Source: Megalobrama amblycephala
Lineage: Eukaryota > Chordata > Actinopteri > Cypriniformes > Xenocyprididae
Assembly: GCF_018812025.1 (NCBI RefSeq)
Contig: NC_063049.1
Location: forward strand, 18,778,651 to 18,842,650
Length of the DNA stretch: 64,000 bases
Direction: 5' to 3'
Below, piece after piece: positions 35,740 through 47,656 of this stretch (the stretch's first letter is position 1; each line of letters begins with the position of its first letter). The notes under the pieces are model-generated. The model saw only the letters and a program-made list of their open reading frames with translations, ran no database searches and was not told where the DNA came from. The position numbers and the translations under genes are program-made.

Positions 35740-36082
35740 AAATAGGGCATACAAAGAAGAATGGAAAGACAACTATGCGTTCATCCTACCTAGTTTTGTG
35801 AATGCAAAGCCTTTGTGTCTTATCTGCAACAAAGTTGTCGCTGTTTGCAAAGAATATAATATTAGGGGCCGTTCACATGTCGCGTCTAAAAACACGTGGA
35901 AAGCATGGCCATGCCTATTTATCCTCTTTTCCAAAGTGCTTGCGCTCATGTGGCGTCTGTCATTGCTATGCAACCATGAACTGCGATCTCCAGACAGATC
36001 TATTTCAGAACCAGCCGCTATCAAAATAATCTGGCTGCGGGCCAGATATTATCGCTGGCGGGCCAACTATTGCCGACCACTG
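35740..36082 (+). pseudogene. hAT transposase zinc-finger (BED-type) fossil
   Basis: The frame starting near 35732 encodes YKEEWKDNYAFILPSFVNAK, then PLCLICNKVVAVCKEYNIR. CLIC followed by a VAVxKEYN(I/L)R helix is characteristic of the N-terminal zinc finger of hAT-family (ZBED/SCAND3-like) transposases. The expected histidines after 'EYNIRRH' are lost because a GC-richer repeat beginning 'ggggccgttcacatgtcgcg' interrupts at 35863. The sequence after about 36010 ends in CTATTGCCGACCACTG (to 36082), which looks like a hAT terminal repeat. No matching left end was found, so the element is truncated. It is a dead remnant and not a host gene. Confidence 0.65.
35863..36010 (+). mobile_element. Small repeat inserted in the hAT fossil
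   Basis: 'ggggccgttcacatgtcgcg', 'gtctaaaaacacgtggaaag', 'tccaaagtgcttgcgctcat' and 'gtctgtcattgctatgcaac' form a GC-richer block recognisable as a dispersed fish repeat. Its start coincides exactly with the break in the zinc-finger homology; its right end is approximate. Confidence 0.5.
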
Positions 36083-37510
36083 CTATAGATGCTGTCACTA
36101 CACCAGTAATCTAGATTTCAGTAATGTAATGCCCAGATATATGTACATGTAAATGAAAAAAACAAATCAAAAACATGAATACTAATGAGAACAGACCAAT
36201 GAGAGTGCAGACAGTGGAGCTCACATGATCACCAACACACGCAGTCACTATATCACCTCACATCTCCAACTCTCACTGAAAATGAATGACTTCAGTTTGC
36301 TCTGTCGCTGCAAATCTGTCTGAGGAAGCACAATATGCGTGAGGTTTGCGTTAGTTTTGCAGAGGTGTCTGTCTTTCTGGTTCATTTAGTGTAATTTACT
36401 GCATTGCCTTCTAGCCCTGTTATTTATTTTGGAGGATGCTGATAGAGCAAGTGTTCTCAAACACAGCAGGAACTCTGCGGCTGGCTCATTTGCATCTGTG
36501 TGGCGGAGAGAGTCTGCGTGCCTGTCTCAAGCCACCACTCCACCTGAGTACGTTGAATATAATCAAATTACATCAGCCGGGGATGCTCGCCTAAAATAAA
36601 ACAATAAATCATCCGTGTATATATACGCAACCTGCGTAATTTTTAATCACTAGACCAAGGTAAAACAAGAGCTTATTGCTGTTGTGGTGGCAGTACGCGC
36701 TGTTAGTTCTTGTGGAATAAAAAGCAGAAACGAATCGGTGAACATTCGTAAATTAGCCAAGATTTATTGTTTACTTTAATTCATGCCCTCATGCAGGGAG
36801 ATCCAAGGGGAGGTCAACACTATGTCAAGTGCTGGTTTAAATAAACCATGAAATTGAATTTGCACACAGGCAAGTGCTCTCTGCAGTCCATCTTCACGTA
36901 ATCCGTCTCCTAACCTTGCTGTGGGGGCACTCGTACTATAGCGGCTACTTACTAGTGCCTATTTGAATCTTCCATTGCAGGATAACATTTACACAGACTT
37001 ATTATTTCTAATGAATGGCCTCATTAATTTTAATGAATGCACTCAATATCTGGAATAATACTGACCTTTGACTCGGCACAAAAATGTCAGCTTTCTTCCA
37101 TTGTACCAATGTGATATTCTGATAAACCGGGGAAGGTCAGTAAAATGTCACACTACTTTGTGTCTAAAAGTAATAACTTCTGGATACAATCAGTTATTTT
37201 AATTTTATCTCAGCAAATTCTGGGTTTCCATGGAAAATATGTTTGAAGATATTTGAAAAATCTATTTATTAGCCAAATTATTATGACAGGCTTCCATTTT
37301 TGAGTTATCATACTCTTTTACATTAACACTATAATAACTACAATACATCATTATCAAATATTATATAATGCTTAACATGTAAATTCAAATAGGAATACTT
37401 TTTCATAAGAATCAAAAGTTCATTATATTTCTCATTATGTGAATGGACATGGTGGAACTTATGACATGTGAAGCATTATAATAATGTACTTATTTTCATT
37501 AACGACTAAT
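36083..37510. other. Apparently single-copy intron E-F sequence
   Basis: No recognised repeat family. 36960-37030 is TAAT-rich ('aatgaatggcctcattaatt'). No splice-bounded coding segment was found. Confidence 0.4.
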
Positions 37511-37700
37511 GAATTAAAGAGGACATATTATGCCCCTTTTCACAAGATGTAATATAAGTCTCTGGTGTCCCCAGAATGTGTCTGTGAAGTTTCATCTCAA
37601 AATACCCCACAGATCATTTATTATAGCTTGTCAAATTTGCCCCTATTTGGGTATGAGAAAAAACATGCTGTTTATCTTGTATTACATGTTCAAATAAAGC
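37511..37700 (+). repeat. Partial copy of the element nested at 56565-57495
   Basis: 'acaagatgtaatataagtct', 'gtgaagtttcatctcaaaat' and 'accccacagatc' match the reverse complement of 57395-57470. A poly-A/AAG tract follows at 37710-37738. Confidence 0.7.
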
Positions 37701-37738
37701 GTTCATCAAAAAAAAAAAAGAAAAAAAAAAAAAGAAAA

Positions 37739-38541
37739 GATAAACCTAATATTCCTTTAAACCGTTTTTAAGAAACAGGATGAGTCAAAACGATTATTTA
37801 TCAGCTCAATTAATATTTCTAGATACCTTATTATCTGAATTAGAATTGTTTTAGACTGCACATTAGCTTATTTCCCATTAACTTTACTTAACTTCTAAAT
37901 TTACAACAGCGCATAAAAATGTGGACTGAGTTTCACAAACAAAAACCACAGACAGGCTGAAAATGTAAATCCATCCTCTGTCAATAGGTGGTGATTTTGT
38001 AACAGCAGAAATAGAGCTGTTTCCCCGGAAACCCCATAAACAAAGCAGAGCTGCGCTTATAAACACTACTAAACACTGCTTCCTCACAAAACCCTCAAAC
38101 TACAGTGAGCTTAGAAACCTCTTGTAAATCTTTAGCGACACCCAGGTTGAGAAACACTGGTATAAGCGATACAGAAAATGGATGTATGGAGGCTTTTAAA
38201 CAATGTTATAATAATCGTTCTATATAAGTTATTTTTTGGTTATTTAAAGACAACCACCCTGCAACATTCTGGGAATGTTATTTTGGGTTGCAAAAAGAAA
38301 ACTAAAAAAGAATGTTCCCAGAATGTTTGTTTTGATTCTCAAAAAAAAAAGCCAAAAAAAAAAAAACCCGTAAATAAATACTAATGTTAGGGGAACGTTC
38401 TGTTTTTGCTGGGGCCCGGCTAACAATTTCTGGTTCCCAGAATGTTCTTTTTTACGGTTTGTAGAATGTTACCCTAACATTCCCCTAACATTATTATAAT
38501 GTTATTTTATCAATCCTCTAACATTATTTTAACGTTATAAC
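37739..38541. other. AT-rich sequence with GGGAATGTT-type inverted motifs
   Basis: 'aacattctgggaatgtt' (38263-38279), 'ttcccagaatgttt' (38313) and 'ggttcccagaatgttctttt' (38432) are alternating inverted copies of one motif, suggesting a decayed hairpin-forming repeat. It is interrupted on the right by the hAT element at 38542. Confidence 0.45.
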
Positions 38542-39386
38542 CAGGGCTTGACATTAACTTTTTTGCTCACCAGCTAATGTGGCTAGTGGTTTTCCAAAGT
38601 TACTAGCCACTCAGCATTTTCATGGGCCACAATTTTGCTGTTGGGAAATTACATTTTATATGATTGAAGTTGACTTTGGCATGCTTAAATTACTTGATTT
38701 TGAGTCATTTTACTTGATTTACAAGATTTAAAACCCTTTCAAACTTACAAATGCAGATTGACCACCCAAATCAATACTATACATTGTATATATCAGGTAT
38801 GTACAGTTATTTTTGTTAGGCTATATAAAAAGAACAAAGAAGAAAATTACAAATAGTAATTTAAAAAATATATATTTTTTTTAGATACATATGTTTATTT
38901 AGCATACATGTATACATTTATTTAACATATTTTGATGTTTGATTAACATTAATGACAGAGGGGTATTTATTTGGGGGCTGCTGAATGCATGGATGTCATA
39001 TACTGACACATTTCCAGTTTTTACCCACCTCTTTACATCCACTTAGCCGTAAGCCATAGCCGACTGTATTCACGTGAGAAACTCCACACGATGCATTTTG
39101 ACATCTGTGTGTGCGTGTATTCAGGCGCAAGGAGAACTGAAGCGCTTCTGTTGTGTCATTCAGCGCGATTCCGCCTATCCCGCCTTCACTAACCGCAAGT
39201 TAATCGATAAAGAATTGTGACTGAATTGTAATTTTGTGATACGACGAGCTTGGCTACTTTTCATTTGGCTGTAGGCTGAAATTATATTCAACCGGCCAAA
39301 GTGGCTAGTGGGAGTTGCTGTCTTACCCACCACAGCTGAAATCTACCCGCATTTGGTGGGTTGGCGGGTGTTAATGTCAAGCCCTG
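38542..39386. mobile_element. hAT-like element with CAGGGCTTGACATTAAC ends
   Basis: The left end CAGGGCTTGACATTAAC and right end GTTAATGTCAAGCCCTG are a perfect 17-bp inverted pair. Flanks GTTATAAC (38534-38541) and GTTATAAT (39387-39394) agree at 7 of 8 bases, as expected for a hAT duplication. The element is 845 bp, with 'gtggctagtgg' and 'actagccac' subrepeats inside and no transposase frame. Confidence 0.9.
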
Positions 39387-39443
39387 GTTATAATGTACAA
39401 GGAAACAGAAATGGCGGACTGCTTACTCAGTGTGGTATCTATG

Positions 39444-39444
<1 letters not shown>

Positions 39445-39521
<77 letters not shown>
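39445..39521. repeat. AT microsatellite
   Basis: An essentially pure (AT)n run. The region 39522-40186 that follows, in the E-F intron, holds no recognised gene; it has short TATATA tracts near 39784 and a T-rich tract at about 39949. Confidence 0.97.
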
Positions 39522-39526
<5 letters not shown>

Positions 39527-40186
39527 ATTGTCACCAGTAATGGGCGGGGCTTAACTCTTACGTAAGAGTAGGGGGAAATCTGGAATCGCTTGTTGGGAGA
39601 GACTGTTTATGATTTATGGGGATTATAATTTAAGGAGTGGGTGAATTTTTACCATTATAGGCTGGTTGTTTACCCACACTGTGGACACACATCTGTGCTC
39701 AAACACCTTATAAAAGTGCATTTTGCATAATAGACTGAAACAAAGCTATATGATAGCTAATATATATACTGTGTGTGTGCGTATATATATATCTCCAATC
39801 TCTGGAATATATATATCTCAATATCTGGAATAATTTGGCATTTGCACAAAAATGTCAGAATGAGTTGATATTTCTATAAAGAATATGTTTATATTTGCTT
39901 ACCAATATCACACATATACAGAACAAATCAAAAAGTTTGGGTATGTATTTTTTTTTTTAAAAGCATCTGTGCCCCAAAGGCAGACTGTTCCTCTTACATT
40001 GTCTGTGATGTTTGACAGCTTTCACTTCCACTTGTACAGTGCCAATGAACAAAGCAGAGCTCAAAGCAACGAATACATTCATATATGTGCACAGCGAAGC
40101 ATATAGCTCAAAGGCAGAGCAACAACAGGTGGCTTTGTAGCGCACCATGAGAATTTACTTTTTTACATGAAACAAACTTCTCTTAC

Positions 40187-40290
40187 CTCTCATCTCTAAT
40201 CCTTTACCACACGATTCACTCGCTCCCGTCATTCCCTGCTGGACAGAATCTGGGACCAGAGTACATGGATGCCATCTGTGTGTCTTCCAA
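40187..40290 (-). CDS. thsd7b: thsd7b exon E
   Basis: The 104-bp exon lies between TATTTTTCAG and a strong GTAAGA donor. Phase 2 in, phase 1 out. With the two bases from exon D it begins SWKTHRWHPCTLVPDSVQQG and continues MTGASESCGKGLEMR. It is the first half of a short W...C-type TSR with the CGKG loop. The combination of VPDSVQQG and ESCGKGL is close to THSD7B and differs from THSD7A, which helps assign the paralogue. It lies 2.7 kb downstream of exon D. Confidence 0.9.
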
Positions 40291-40828
40291 CTGAAAAATA
40301 GATGAAGATTTTTAGTGATGGTTTGATGTTGGGAAAAAGTCCCCTGAGTAATTACCATGACATAATTTTTTTATTAATTTTTATAGTCCAAGACAGGCAC
40401 TAGGTATTATTAAGGTAATAACCGGTAGTATATAATACAAGAAACAACACAAATATGTACACATGTAAGCATCCTTCCAGTATAAACACAATGCGTATCA
40501 ATAGAAGCCTTTTGGTTACAATACTTAAATCAGAATTAACCAGTCTGACGCTGTCATTCTTTAATGATACATGAAATTAATTGCCTTTGTATTCAGGGGG
40601 CTTTTACAGGAAAATGAGTTTCGTCTGGCCATGCAAATGAGAAAAAAATTAATAAATCCTATAAACCAGTGGTAATGATGTGTCGCATTAAATGAATGAC
40701 TTTCTTGTCAATAGTTTTAATTACAAGGGATTTCAATGGCAGATGCCAATGGTGACATGTAGAGATCAGAGTGGTCAATAGTTAATGTGTCTTACTTTAT
40801 AGTCCATACTTCATCACCCATAGTTACC

Positions 40829-40960
40829 AGGTCTTTTAGTTTTGTGGCTCCCACATTGTGGAATGCTCTTCCTCAAGACATCCGTCAAGCATCCTCCCTT
40901 CTTTCCTTCAAAAACCTCTTAAAAACACATTTCTCTGAATATTACTCTTTAGCTCTGTAA
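40829..40960 (+). pseudogene. C-terminal end of an L2/CR1-type LINE reverse-transcriptase ORF
   Basis: The frame reads RSFSFVAPTLWNALPQDIRQ and continues ASSLLSFKNLLKTHF to a stop at 40958-40960. 'RSFxVxAPxLWNxLP...FKxxLKTHLF' is the well-known C-terminal signature of L2/CR1-like non-LTR retrotransposon ORF2. The upstream domains (endonuclease, reverse transcriptase) are absent, as expected for 5'-truncated LINE insertion. Confidence 0.85.
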
Positions 40961-41095
40961 TTTTACCTTGTTATGTTATTTGTTTGTATTACTCAGTCCT
41001 GTTTGATGTTTCTTGTGTTCTGTTCTTTAAACCTATCTTTGTAAAGTGAGCTTGGGTGTTGGAAAGGTGCTATATAAATAAAAATTAGTATTATT
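40961..41095 (+). mobile_element. 3' end of the LINE
   Basis: The 3' UTR-like sequence ends 'gaaaggtgctatataaataaaaatta' with ATT-rich short repeats, typical of L2-type LINE tails in fish. A related tail, 'gtaaagcgtccttgagcttgggaaa', occurs at 29488-29512. Confidence 0.75.
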
Positions 41096-41370
41096 ATAAA
41101 TGTGATTGGATGTAAAACTTCCTGCTTCAAATGCAATCAAAAACGTATTTCGAATTTGATTTCTTTTGTTACTGTTTGTTACTGTTACTCAAAAAAAATA
41201 AATACAAAAGGCCCACATAATTCAAGATATGATTGCAAAAAAGTACTTGTATGAGAGCTTGTTTTTACATTATTACATAAGATATAATTAAGCAATATCA
41301 CAAGAGCAAGAGAGCCGTTTTCACAAATATGAGAACGACTGCAGGCATTTCTCAGGCAGTATTTAACCTC

Positions 41371-41905
41371 GTTTCCACCGAAACTACCCGGAACTTGTTC
41401 CAGGAACATTTTTTCTCCCAGATCTGTTGCTTTCTGCATTTCCATAGTGGTCTAAAGTACCGTGAAGATTAGTCCGGCGACGTAGGGCTGCGCACGACTT
41501 TCCGGTTCCCGCTGGATTTCGTCCTCCGCATATAAGCTTAATAAAGCCTGAAGCTCGTCGTCGGTCCATCTGTCGTATTTTTAAACTCCAATGTTGATTC
41601 GAATAGCAAACAACTCTTACTGCACACACCTCAACAGACTTTTAAAAATGGTGGTTGAAATTAAATGATGCGTGGAGTCAACCAATCAAAATGCTGCGTG
41701 AACTCCACCAATCATCATGTTCAGCGCCTAAGTCCCAACCCTGAACGTTCCTGAACTTTAAAAAAGTACTACCTCGTGAGCAGGGACTTTTTGAGGGGAG
41801 AATTTTTACCCGGAACTTTATTTAGAACCTGGTTTCTGCGGTCAAAACACACAGAGTACCACCCCAAAGACCCTAGTTCCTGGGGAAAGTTCTTGTGCTG
41901 GAAAC
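41371..41905. mobile_element. Inverted-repeat DNA element ('gtttcca...tggaaac')
   Basis: The left end GTTTCCACCGAAACTACCCG with 'ggaacttgttccaggaac' and the right end 'agttcctggggaaagttc' with 'gctggaaac' are complementary in blocks. The interior is moderately GC-rich with no transposase. No target duplication was identified. Confidence 0.6.
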
Positions 41906-42164
41906 GGGGGCTTATGTGGATCTTTTAGATGAATTTAAGGAGTGCTGGTCTGGTCTGGTTTTGTCTTGGTCTCAACCACTCAAAGTCTTGGTTTTGTCTT
42001 GGTCTCAACCCACACTGGTCTTAATCTCTGTTTAGATGACTTGACAACAACACTATAAGTACTCCTTGCATGTGATGATTTAATTTTTATTATAAATAAA
42101 TAAATAAATCTCATTTTAATTAAATCCACATTTAATTTAGAATCTCAGTTAGAACTCAGTTACA

Positions 42165-42355
42165 CTACTGTTCAAAAGTTTGTGGACGGTACATTTTTTA
42201 AAAATGTCTCTTTGCTCACCTAAGCTGCATTTATTTGATCAAAAATACAGTAAAAAAAGCAATACAAGTCTTCAATCTCTTTTGCTTAATTTAATGCATC
42301 CTTGCAGAATAAAAGTATTCATTTCTTTCAGAAAAAAAAAAAAAAAAAAAAATCT
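42165..42355 (+). repeat. Internally deleted copy of the dispersed family
   Basis: Starts 'actactgttcaaaagtttgt', has 'gctgcatttatttgatcaaa' and jumps to 'taatttaatgcatccttgca', so the conserved core is missing. Ends in poly-A (about 42330-42351). Confidence 0.75.
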
Positions 42356-42971
42356 TCCTGAACTGTTGAAGCTCAGTCTATGTCAGTGGTGCCTCATTAT
42401 TACCATTCAAGAAACCTTGAGGTCTTATCCTATGACAGGTGCTTTTTATGGCATTCAGAAGCTTTAGTTGAGGTTTATTTGCATGTTGTAAAAGCATGAA
42501 AGAGTCACACAGTGTTCCAGAGATACAGATTATCCCTTCTGAAATGTTTGTGTACAACATGTTTTTTTATGTGTGAGTTTAGAGAAACAAAATGCTGTCT
42601 GTTATAGCTATGATTGTATTAACAAATCAACCCACTTCTATTTGTGAATAAACCTCGCAGAATAACAATTTCAGAAGTTATTACAACTGCTAAATCGCAA
42701 TCACATTTATTCATGAGGCGGAGAAACTAGCTCGACATTTACTTACGCAGTAAATTATTGCTACAATGCGTGACTTGTGTATTTTGTGGAAAGTATTGTG
42801 AGTTTACAAAACAGCATATAATACATTTATATATTTCATGCCTGCGATTCTGAACTGTTGTGTGCATTTGCAAAAGTTTTTTTGGACTCCACAAGAGGGA
42901 AATGACCACAGACATTGTATCGGTCTAGCTGATAAATTGGTACACCACATGTGCGACTGCAGTTTATTCAC

Positions 42972-43104
42972 CTGTAAGTGGGACAAAGCAGAAGAGCCTC
43001 ACATTCTCTCTCCTCATATAAAGTATCTGGACACTCTTGACCCCCATTGGCCGCCCGCTGGATGATGATCCTGTATCGTGACTGTGAGGGCACGGTGCTG
43101 TTCA
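42972..43104 (-). CDS. thsd7b: thsd7b exon D
   Basis: The 133-bp exon starts after AACTGTGCAG and ends at a GTGAAT donor. Phase 1 in, phase 2 out. It encodes VNSTVPSQSRYRIIIQRAAN followed by GGQECPDTLYEERECEALLL and CPTY. It is the second half of the TSR begun in exon C: the arginine-rich strand (QSRYRIIIQ) supplies the arginines that stack with the tryptophans, and GGQECP plus CEALLLCP supply the closing cysteines. NST is a potential N-glycosylation site. The YEERECE segment is essentially invariant in the family and is the best single marker for THSD7B here. Confidence 0.93.
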
Positions 43105-43768
43105 CTGCACAGTTCAAACAGAAATAAAACATTACTTTCACTTTATTAGTATTCTGACAGCGATTACCACAGCAGGAACAATTCAAAGAGCTCTTTAGAT
43201 AAGAGGTAATGATATGATTCTCTGGTGGAGTTCACTTCCTGTTCCCTGTATGGATCCTAAGCTGATGTAACGACTTCATTTAACAGACGATGTAAGGCTC
43301 ATTAGACATTGCTAATTACGAAAAGACTGATAATAGCACAATTAAGAGGGTGATCTCATTAACAGAAGACCCAACAGGGTAAAGCACACTATTTACAGAG
43401 GGGATGTCAGTTATTTAAAACATTTCTTCAAATGTTACCATTTGATTCAATCATCATAAATGCCTGTTTACTGGTTTCTTTAGTGGAAGTAATTAATAGT
43501 CTCATTAAAATGTAATAAAACTTTTCTGTTGGTAAGAAGACATATAAAGCATGGTCTGGCTTTCACTGCTTTTCACATCGCATCGCAGCAGGCTGTGGAA
43601 CAAGCTCTGGAGTGTGTGAAATCTTGTTTTCATTATCAACATACTGTCCGCATGGAGGTTTTTTTTTAATTTTAGCTTTTATTAACAAACTCTGTACATT
43701 TTAGAAAGAAATTATTAGATAAGAGAGAATGGGGAAATGCTGAAATCTGATTGAGATGTTAAATAACA
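43105..43768. other. Intron C-D, unique part
   Basis: About 660 bp next to exon D with no recognised repeat and no coding segment. Confidence 0.4.
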
Positions 43769-44527
43769 TTTAAAGTCCCCCTGAAGTAAATTTTTTAGTT
43801 TTTTAGCTTTTAGTATGAATATGTTAGCCTTAAGGTTATGAATAAGCTGGTGTGTTCCAAAACAATGACAAAATTCGCATTTAGGAGATATAAGCATTCA
43901 AAAATTACAGTCTCTCACTTCCGCTAAAATGGATCACGGATTTTCATGACATCACCGCGCACTTCAGCTTCTCATCAAATCTTCTGTCCAATCAAATGCT
44001 ATAAACAGATGCTGAAGCTGCGGCTGAAATCGGTCATTTGTTCACACATTTACTAGATTCTACATGGTGAATGGCACATAGTGCTCTATATAGAGGATAG
44101 GGAACGATTCAGACAGTGTAAATATGCTTTCCATTGACACGAATGAAGTCCGTTTGTCACGTGAACCGCCGCAACGCGAGAACAGTCTACTCTGGTCCAG
44201 CGACACGAGAGCACAGAGTGGATCATATGCGCGAGTCGGCGCAGACCACAAAATGTATTGGACCTATTTAAATTCTGCACAGAATGCTGTATTTTAAACC
44301 AATATAGAGGTGATCAAGAGGAGAAACAGTTAGAGATTAGAGGGAAACAAAGCTTTACCAAGCTCAGTGGCTCTGGCCGAGCTATGATATAAACAAAATG
44401 CTATTGGATATTTTAAAAAAGGGGCGGGGCTGTTAGATACATAGCCCTGTCTTCCTGTTTCAGTTGAAATTACGTCAACACATTGAATAATGCTGTGCAT
44501 TCCAAGACACTTCAGTGGGCCTTTAAA
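43769..44527. mobile_element. DNA element with TTTAAAGTCCCCCTGAAGT ends
   Basis: The left end TTTAAAGTCCCCCTGAAGT is mirrored by ACTTCAGTGGGCCTTTAAA on the right (imperfect inverted repeat of 19 bp). A CpG-richer centre (44150-44250) has no transposase. Terminal TTTAAA suggests TTAA or TTTAAA preference, but this cannot be proven from one copy. Confidence 0.75.
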
Positions 44528-44984
44528 ATCAGCATTAAAATCTGATATGAACTGTCCCATAAATATTGCTTCTTATGCTCAAATAACATTAAATAAAACC
44601 TTTTTTTAGGTTAGCCAATGCACTTGTCTCAGGACACTTCTAACTGCAGCTGCATGATGACTTTATCAACTGGCAAGTCGCTCATTTATTTAGAAGGTGG
44701 GACTGATTCCACAATATTGTGGAATCGATAATGATACTTTATGACTCAAATAATACAGGTTTAAGGTTGCAGCTCATGTGGACGATTTAACAAAAATACA
44801 AGCATCATAATTGTGGTTCTAAATCATTGAGATACATGGCCCCCTTTACTTCCATTGTGAGTGCATTACTATAACAAGAAACAAGATTCAGTTTTTTTGT
44901 GATAATGGTATTAAACCCAGAATATTTAAAGAAACTGAAAAAAAAAAAAAAAATTCTGTTATGAACTCATTCTAATGTTATTTC

Positions 44985-45294
44985 AAACACACGTTGTTCT
45001 TTCACATGTATCATGGTTTCCACAAAAATGTTTTCTGTTTTCAACATTGATAATAATAAGAAATGTTTCTTGAGCTTCAAAACAGCATATTAGAATTCTG
45101 AAGGATCATGTGACACTGAAGACTGGAGTAATGATGCTGAAAATTCAGCTTTGCCATCACAGGAATAAGTTACACTTTAATATATATTACAATAACAAAC
45201 AGTTATTTTAAATTGTAAAAATATTTCACAATATTACTGTATTTTTGATCAGAAATGCTATGGTGAACATAAGATGATCAAAACATAGAAAAAA

Positions 45295-45325
<31 letters not shown>

Positions 45326-45355
45326 TACCAATCCCAAACATTTGAACAGTAGTGT
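44985..45355 (-). repeat. Copy of the dispersed family, reverse orientation
   Basis: 'aggatcatgtgacactgaag', 'tggagtaatgatgctgaaaa' and 'cagctttgccatcacaggaa' match the reverse complement of the core. It ends 'cccaaacatttgaacagtag' after an AAAT tandem (45297-45322), which sits where another copy has poly-A. Confidence 0.8.
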
Positions 45356-45529
45356 ACATGTTCACTATGAAGATTAAAAAATGTCTACTTGTTTCACAGT
45401 AAAAAATAAAAGCATACCGTTTTGGACATGAGGGTGAGTAAATAAACACTTTTTATTTTACTATCCCTGTATGCGAGTTACCACCGAAATGTCACAGCTA
45501 AAGGTTGTGTGAGGAGATTGTATCAATAC

Positions 45530-45645
45530 CTGGCAGGCATGTGGTAGGGCAGGCTGTCCATTCACTGAAAGGAGTCACAATGCAATCTTTCCTACAGGCC
45601 AGTAAACAGGGTTGAATGGTGTCCGGTCGGGCAGATTCTGGACAC
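45530..45645 (-). CDS. thsd7b: thsd7b exon C
   Basis: The 116-bp exon lies between TTCTGTCATAG and the donor GTATTG. Phase 2 in, phase 1 out. Joined to the AG of exon B it reads RCPESARPDTIQPCLLACRK then DCIVTPFSEWTACPTTCLP. The PCLLACRKDC hinge separates two modules, and VTPFSEWTAC begins a new TSR with FSEW in place of the usual WSxW. TTCLP replaces the SCG fucosylation site. The exon frame differs from the longest local open frame, so it is easy to miss without splice logic. Confidence 0.92.
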
Positions 45646-46263
45646 CTATGACAGAACAGAGAGAAGGAACATTTTTTTCAAGATCAGTGATAAGCTGTCT
45701 TAATTCACACTGCAGTTGCTCTGTCCTTGACCTTTTACCATGAGTGCAGATATCATCTGTGCTGGCGCTATGTTCAGCTTGATTTACTGTACCACACAAA
45801 CCCAGACATTATCATGTACAGATACAATGCAGTTACAATGACACTATCTGTGCAAGAGAAGATCACGACCACACTGTAGGGGAAGTTGATGTAATATTTA
45901 TTGCGTCTTACCAGCAGAGGCTGCAGCTGATTGTATCTGAGTGAGTATACGGTAAAGGTGAGTTATTTTGGTATGAGTGACGGCAAGCGAGAGGCTATGT
46001 GAGCCTTAGTATTTCTTAAGAGAGAGAGAGATAAAGGGAGAGTGCCCACACAGCTCCCTATACTGTACTGTGTACTCTGATGGAAAAAGCATTCAGTGCT
46101 CTAAAATATTTCGTTCTGATTGGTCGATCACAGTGCTCCAAGATCATATGTTTGTGTAATTGATTATACATAATGATTGTATATTTGGCAATTTCCAAAA
46201 TGTAAAAAAATAAGTACACCCCATGATTTTTTTTTCCTCCCCAAAATAATATGTGGATGTAAA
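45646..46263. other. Intron B-C next to exon C, no gene recognised
   Basis: A short (GA)n run lies at 46020-46031. 45425-45475, on the other side of exon C, carries a solo 'gagggtgagtaaa...ctatccct' repeat end. Confidence 0.4.
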
Positions 46264-46704
46264 CTACCATTCAAAATTTTGGGGTTGGTAAGTTTTTATT
46301 TTATGTTTTTGAAACATTAAATAAAGGCTGCATTTATTTAATCAAAACTACAGTGAAAACAGTAATGTTATGAACTATTCGTACCATTTAGAAATAACTA
46401 TTCTATTTTAATATATTTTAAAATGCAATTTATTCCTGTGATTGAGAGCCATTACTTCAGTTTCATTGTCACATGATCCTTCAGAAAGCATTCTAATACG
46501 CTGATTTGGTGCTCAAGAAACATTTATCATCAAAATAAATGTTGACAAAAGTTGTTCTGAATACTGTTTTTTTGTGCAAACCATGATACATCTTTTGTAA
46601 CATTAAAAATGTCTTTACTGTCATTTTCGATCACTTTAATACATCCTTGCGAAATGAAAGTAATAAAAATCTTACTGACTCCAAACTTTTGAACAGTAGT
46701 GTAT
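46264..46704 (+). repeat. Copy of the dispersed family
   Basis: Starts 'taccattcaaaattttgggg', contains 'cacatgatccttcagaaagc' and 'acatccttgcgaaatgaaag', and ends 'gactccaaacttttgaacag'. Near full length. Confidence 0.8.
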
Positions 46705-47656
46705 TCATTCTGCAGTTTTGTCTAGACAGTATTGATGTTTAACAATTTAACAAATAACAATTAAACTTTGAATTTTTTTTATTTAACAAAAATATCAAAT
46801 GTAACTTCAACCATCTTCAGTGGAATAAATATGTATACAGTATACCTATATTTACTTTCCATCTGGTATACTTACTTTTTTTCCATAATGTACCTGTTTC
46901 CTCTCTCTCTCTCCCCAGTATCGGTTTCTTATAAAACATTAAAAGAAATTCAACTTAAATATCTCATGCACATTGATCTATTTGGTAAACAGCTGTGTGG
47001 TAGGAAGGATAATGACATTCTCCCTGGTGAACATATAAGGACTAATGTACATCCAGACGGTCGTTTTCAAAAACAAACCCCTTCAGGTTGAAACAAGACC
47101 CATTATTTTGTTATAATATCTGGTTGACTGCACATGATCCCTTACATACAGTATGCACTAGGGTGTATGTCCTGCTGAGGAGTTTGCCTCACGTGTGTCC
47201 TTGTGAGTGCGAGTATATGCATGGGTTTGTTTGAGAGCATGTTGCTCCTTGGAGAATGTCCATCCCTGTAAGCTGGATTCTGGACATTTCATTTCCAGGC
47301 TCAGTTCACTTCCCAGCATGCAGCAGCTCTACAGAGAGGCGGTGGGACTCAGCAGGCCTCTACCAAATACAGGCTTTGGAGACCAGCAAACAGGACACAT
47401 CAAAGCAGGGGACAAGAAAGAACAAAGCCATGAATCATCTGTTTCTCTCTTACTTTTGTGCTCTGTGGAGCAGAATGTCATTACAGAGGGCAATCACCCA
47501 AAGGCAATGATGCTACACAGCTTTAGGAAAGGAACAAAAGAGTGGGTGGAGGATAAATGCTAGAAATCAGCAAAAAGAGGAGACATTACTAAAGAACAGG
47601 TTGACACTGTCTTTTCCTTTTTATGAAAACAAAGCATGTTTATGAATTGTTCCAGC
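46705..47656. other. Intron B-C sequence, apparently single-copy
   Basis: A 118-codon open frame at 47207-47563 has no recognisable domain, no signal peptide and no splice or promoter support. I do not call it a gene. Confidence 0.4.

Noticed and set aside
47207..47563. 118-codon plus frame in single-copy sequence
   Set aside because: No domain, signal peptide, splice sites or promoter; consistent with chance in unconstrained sequence.
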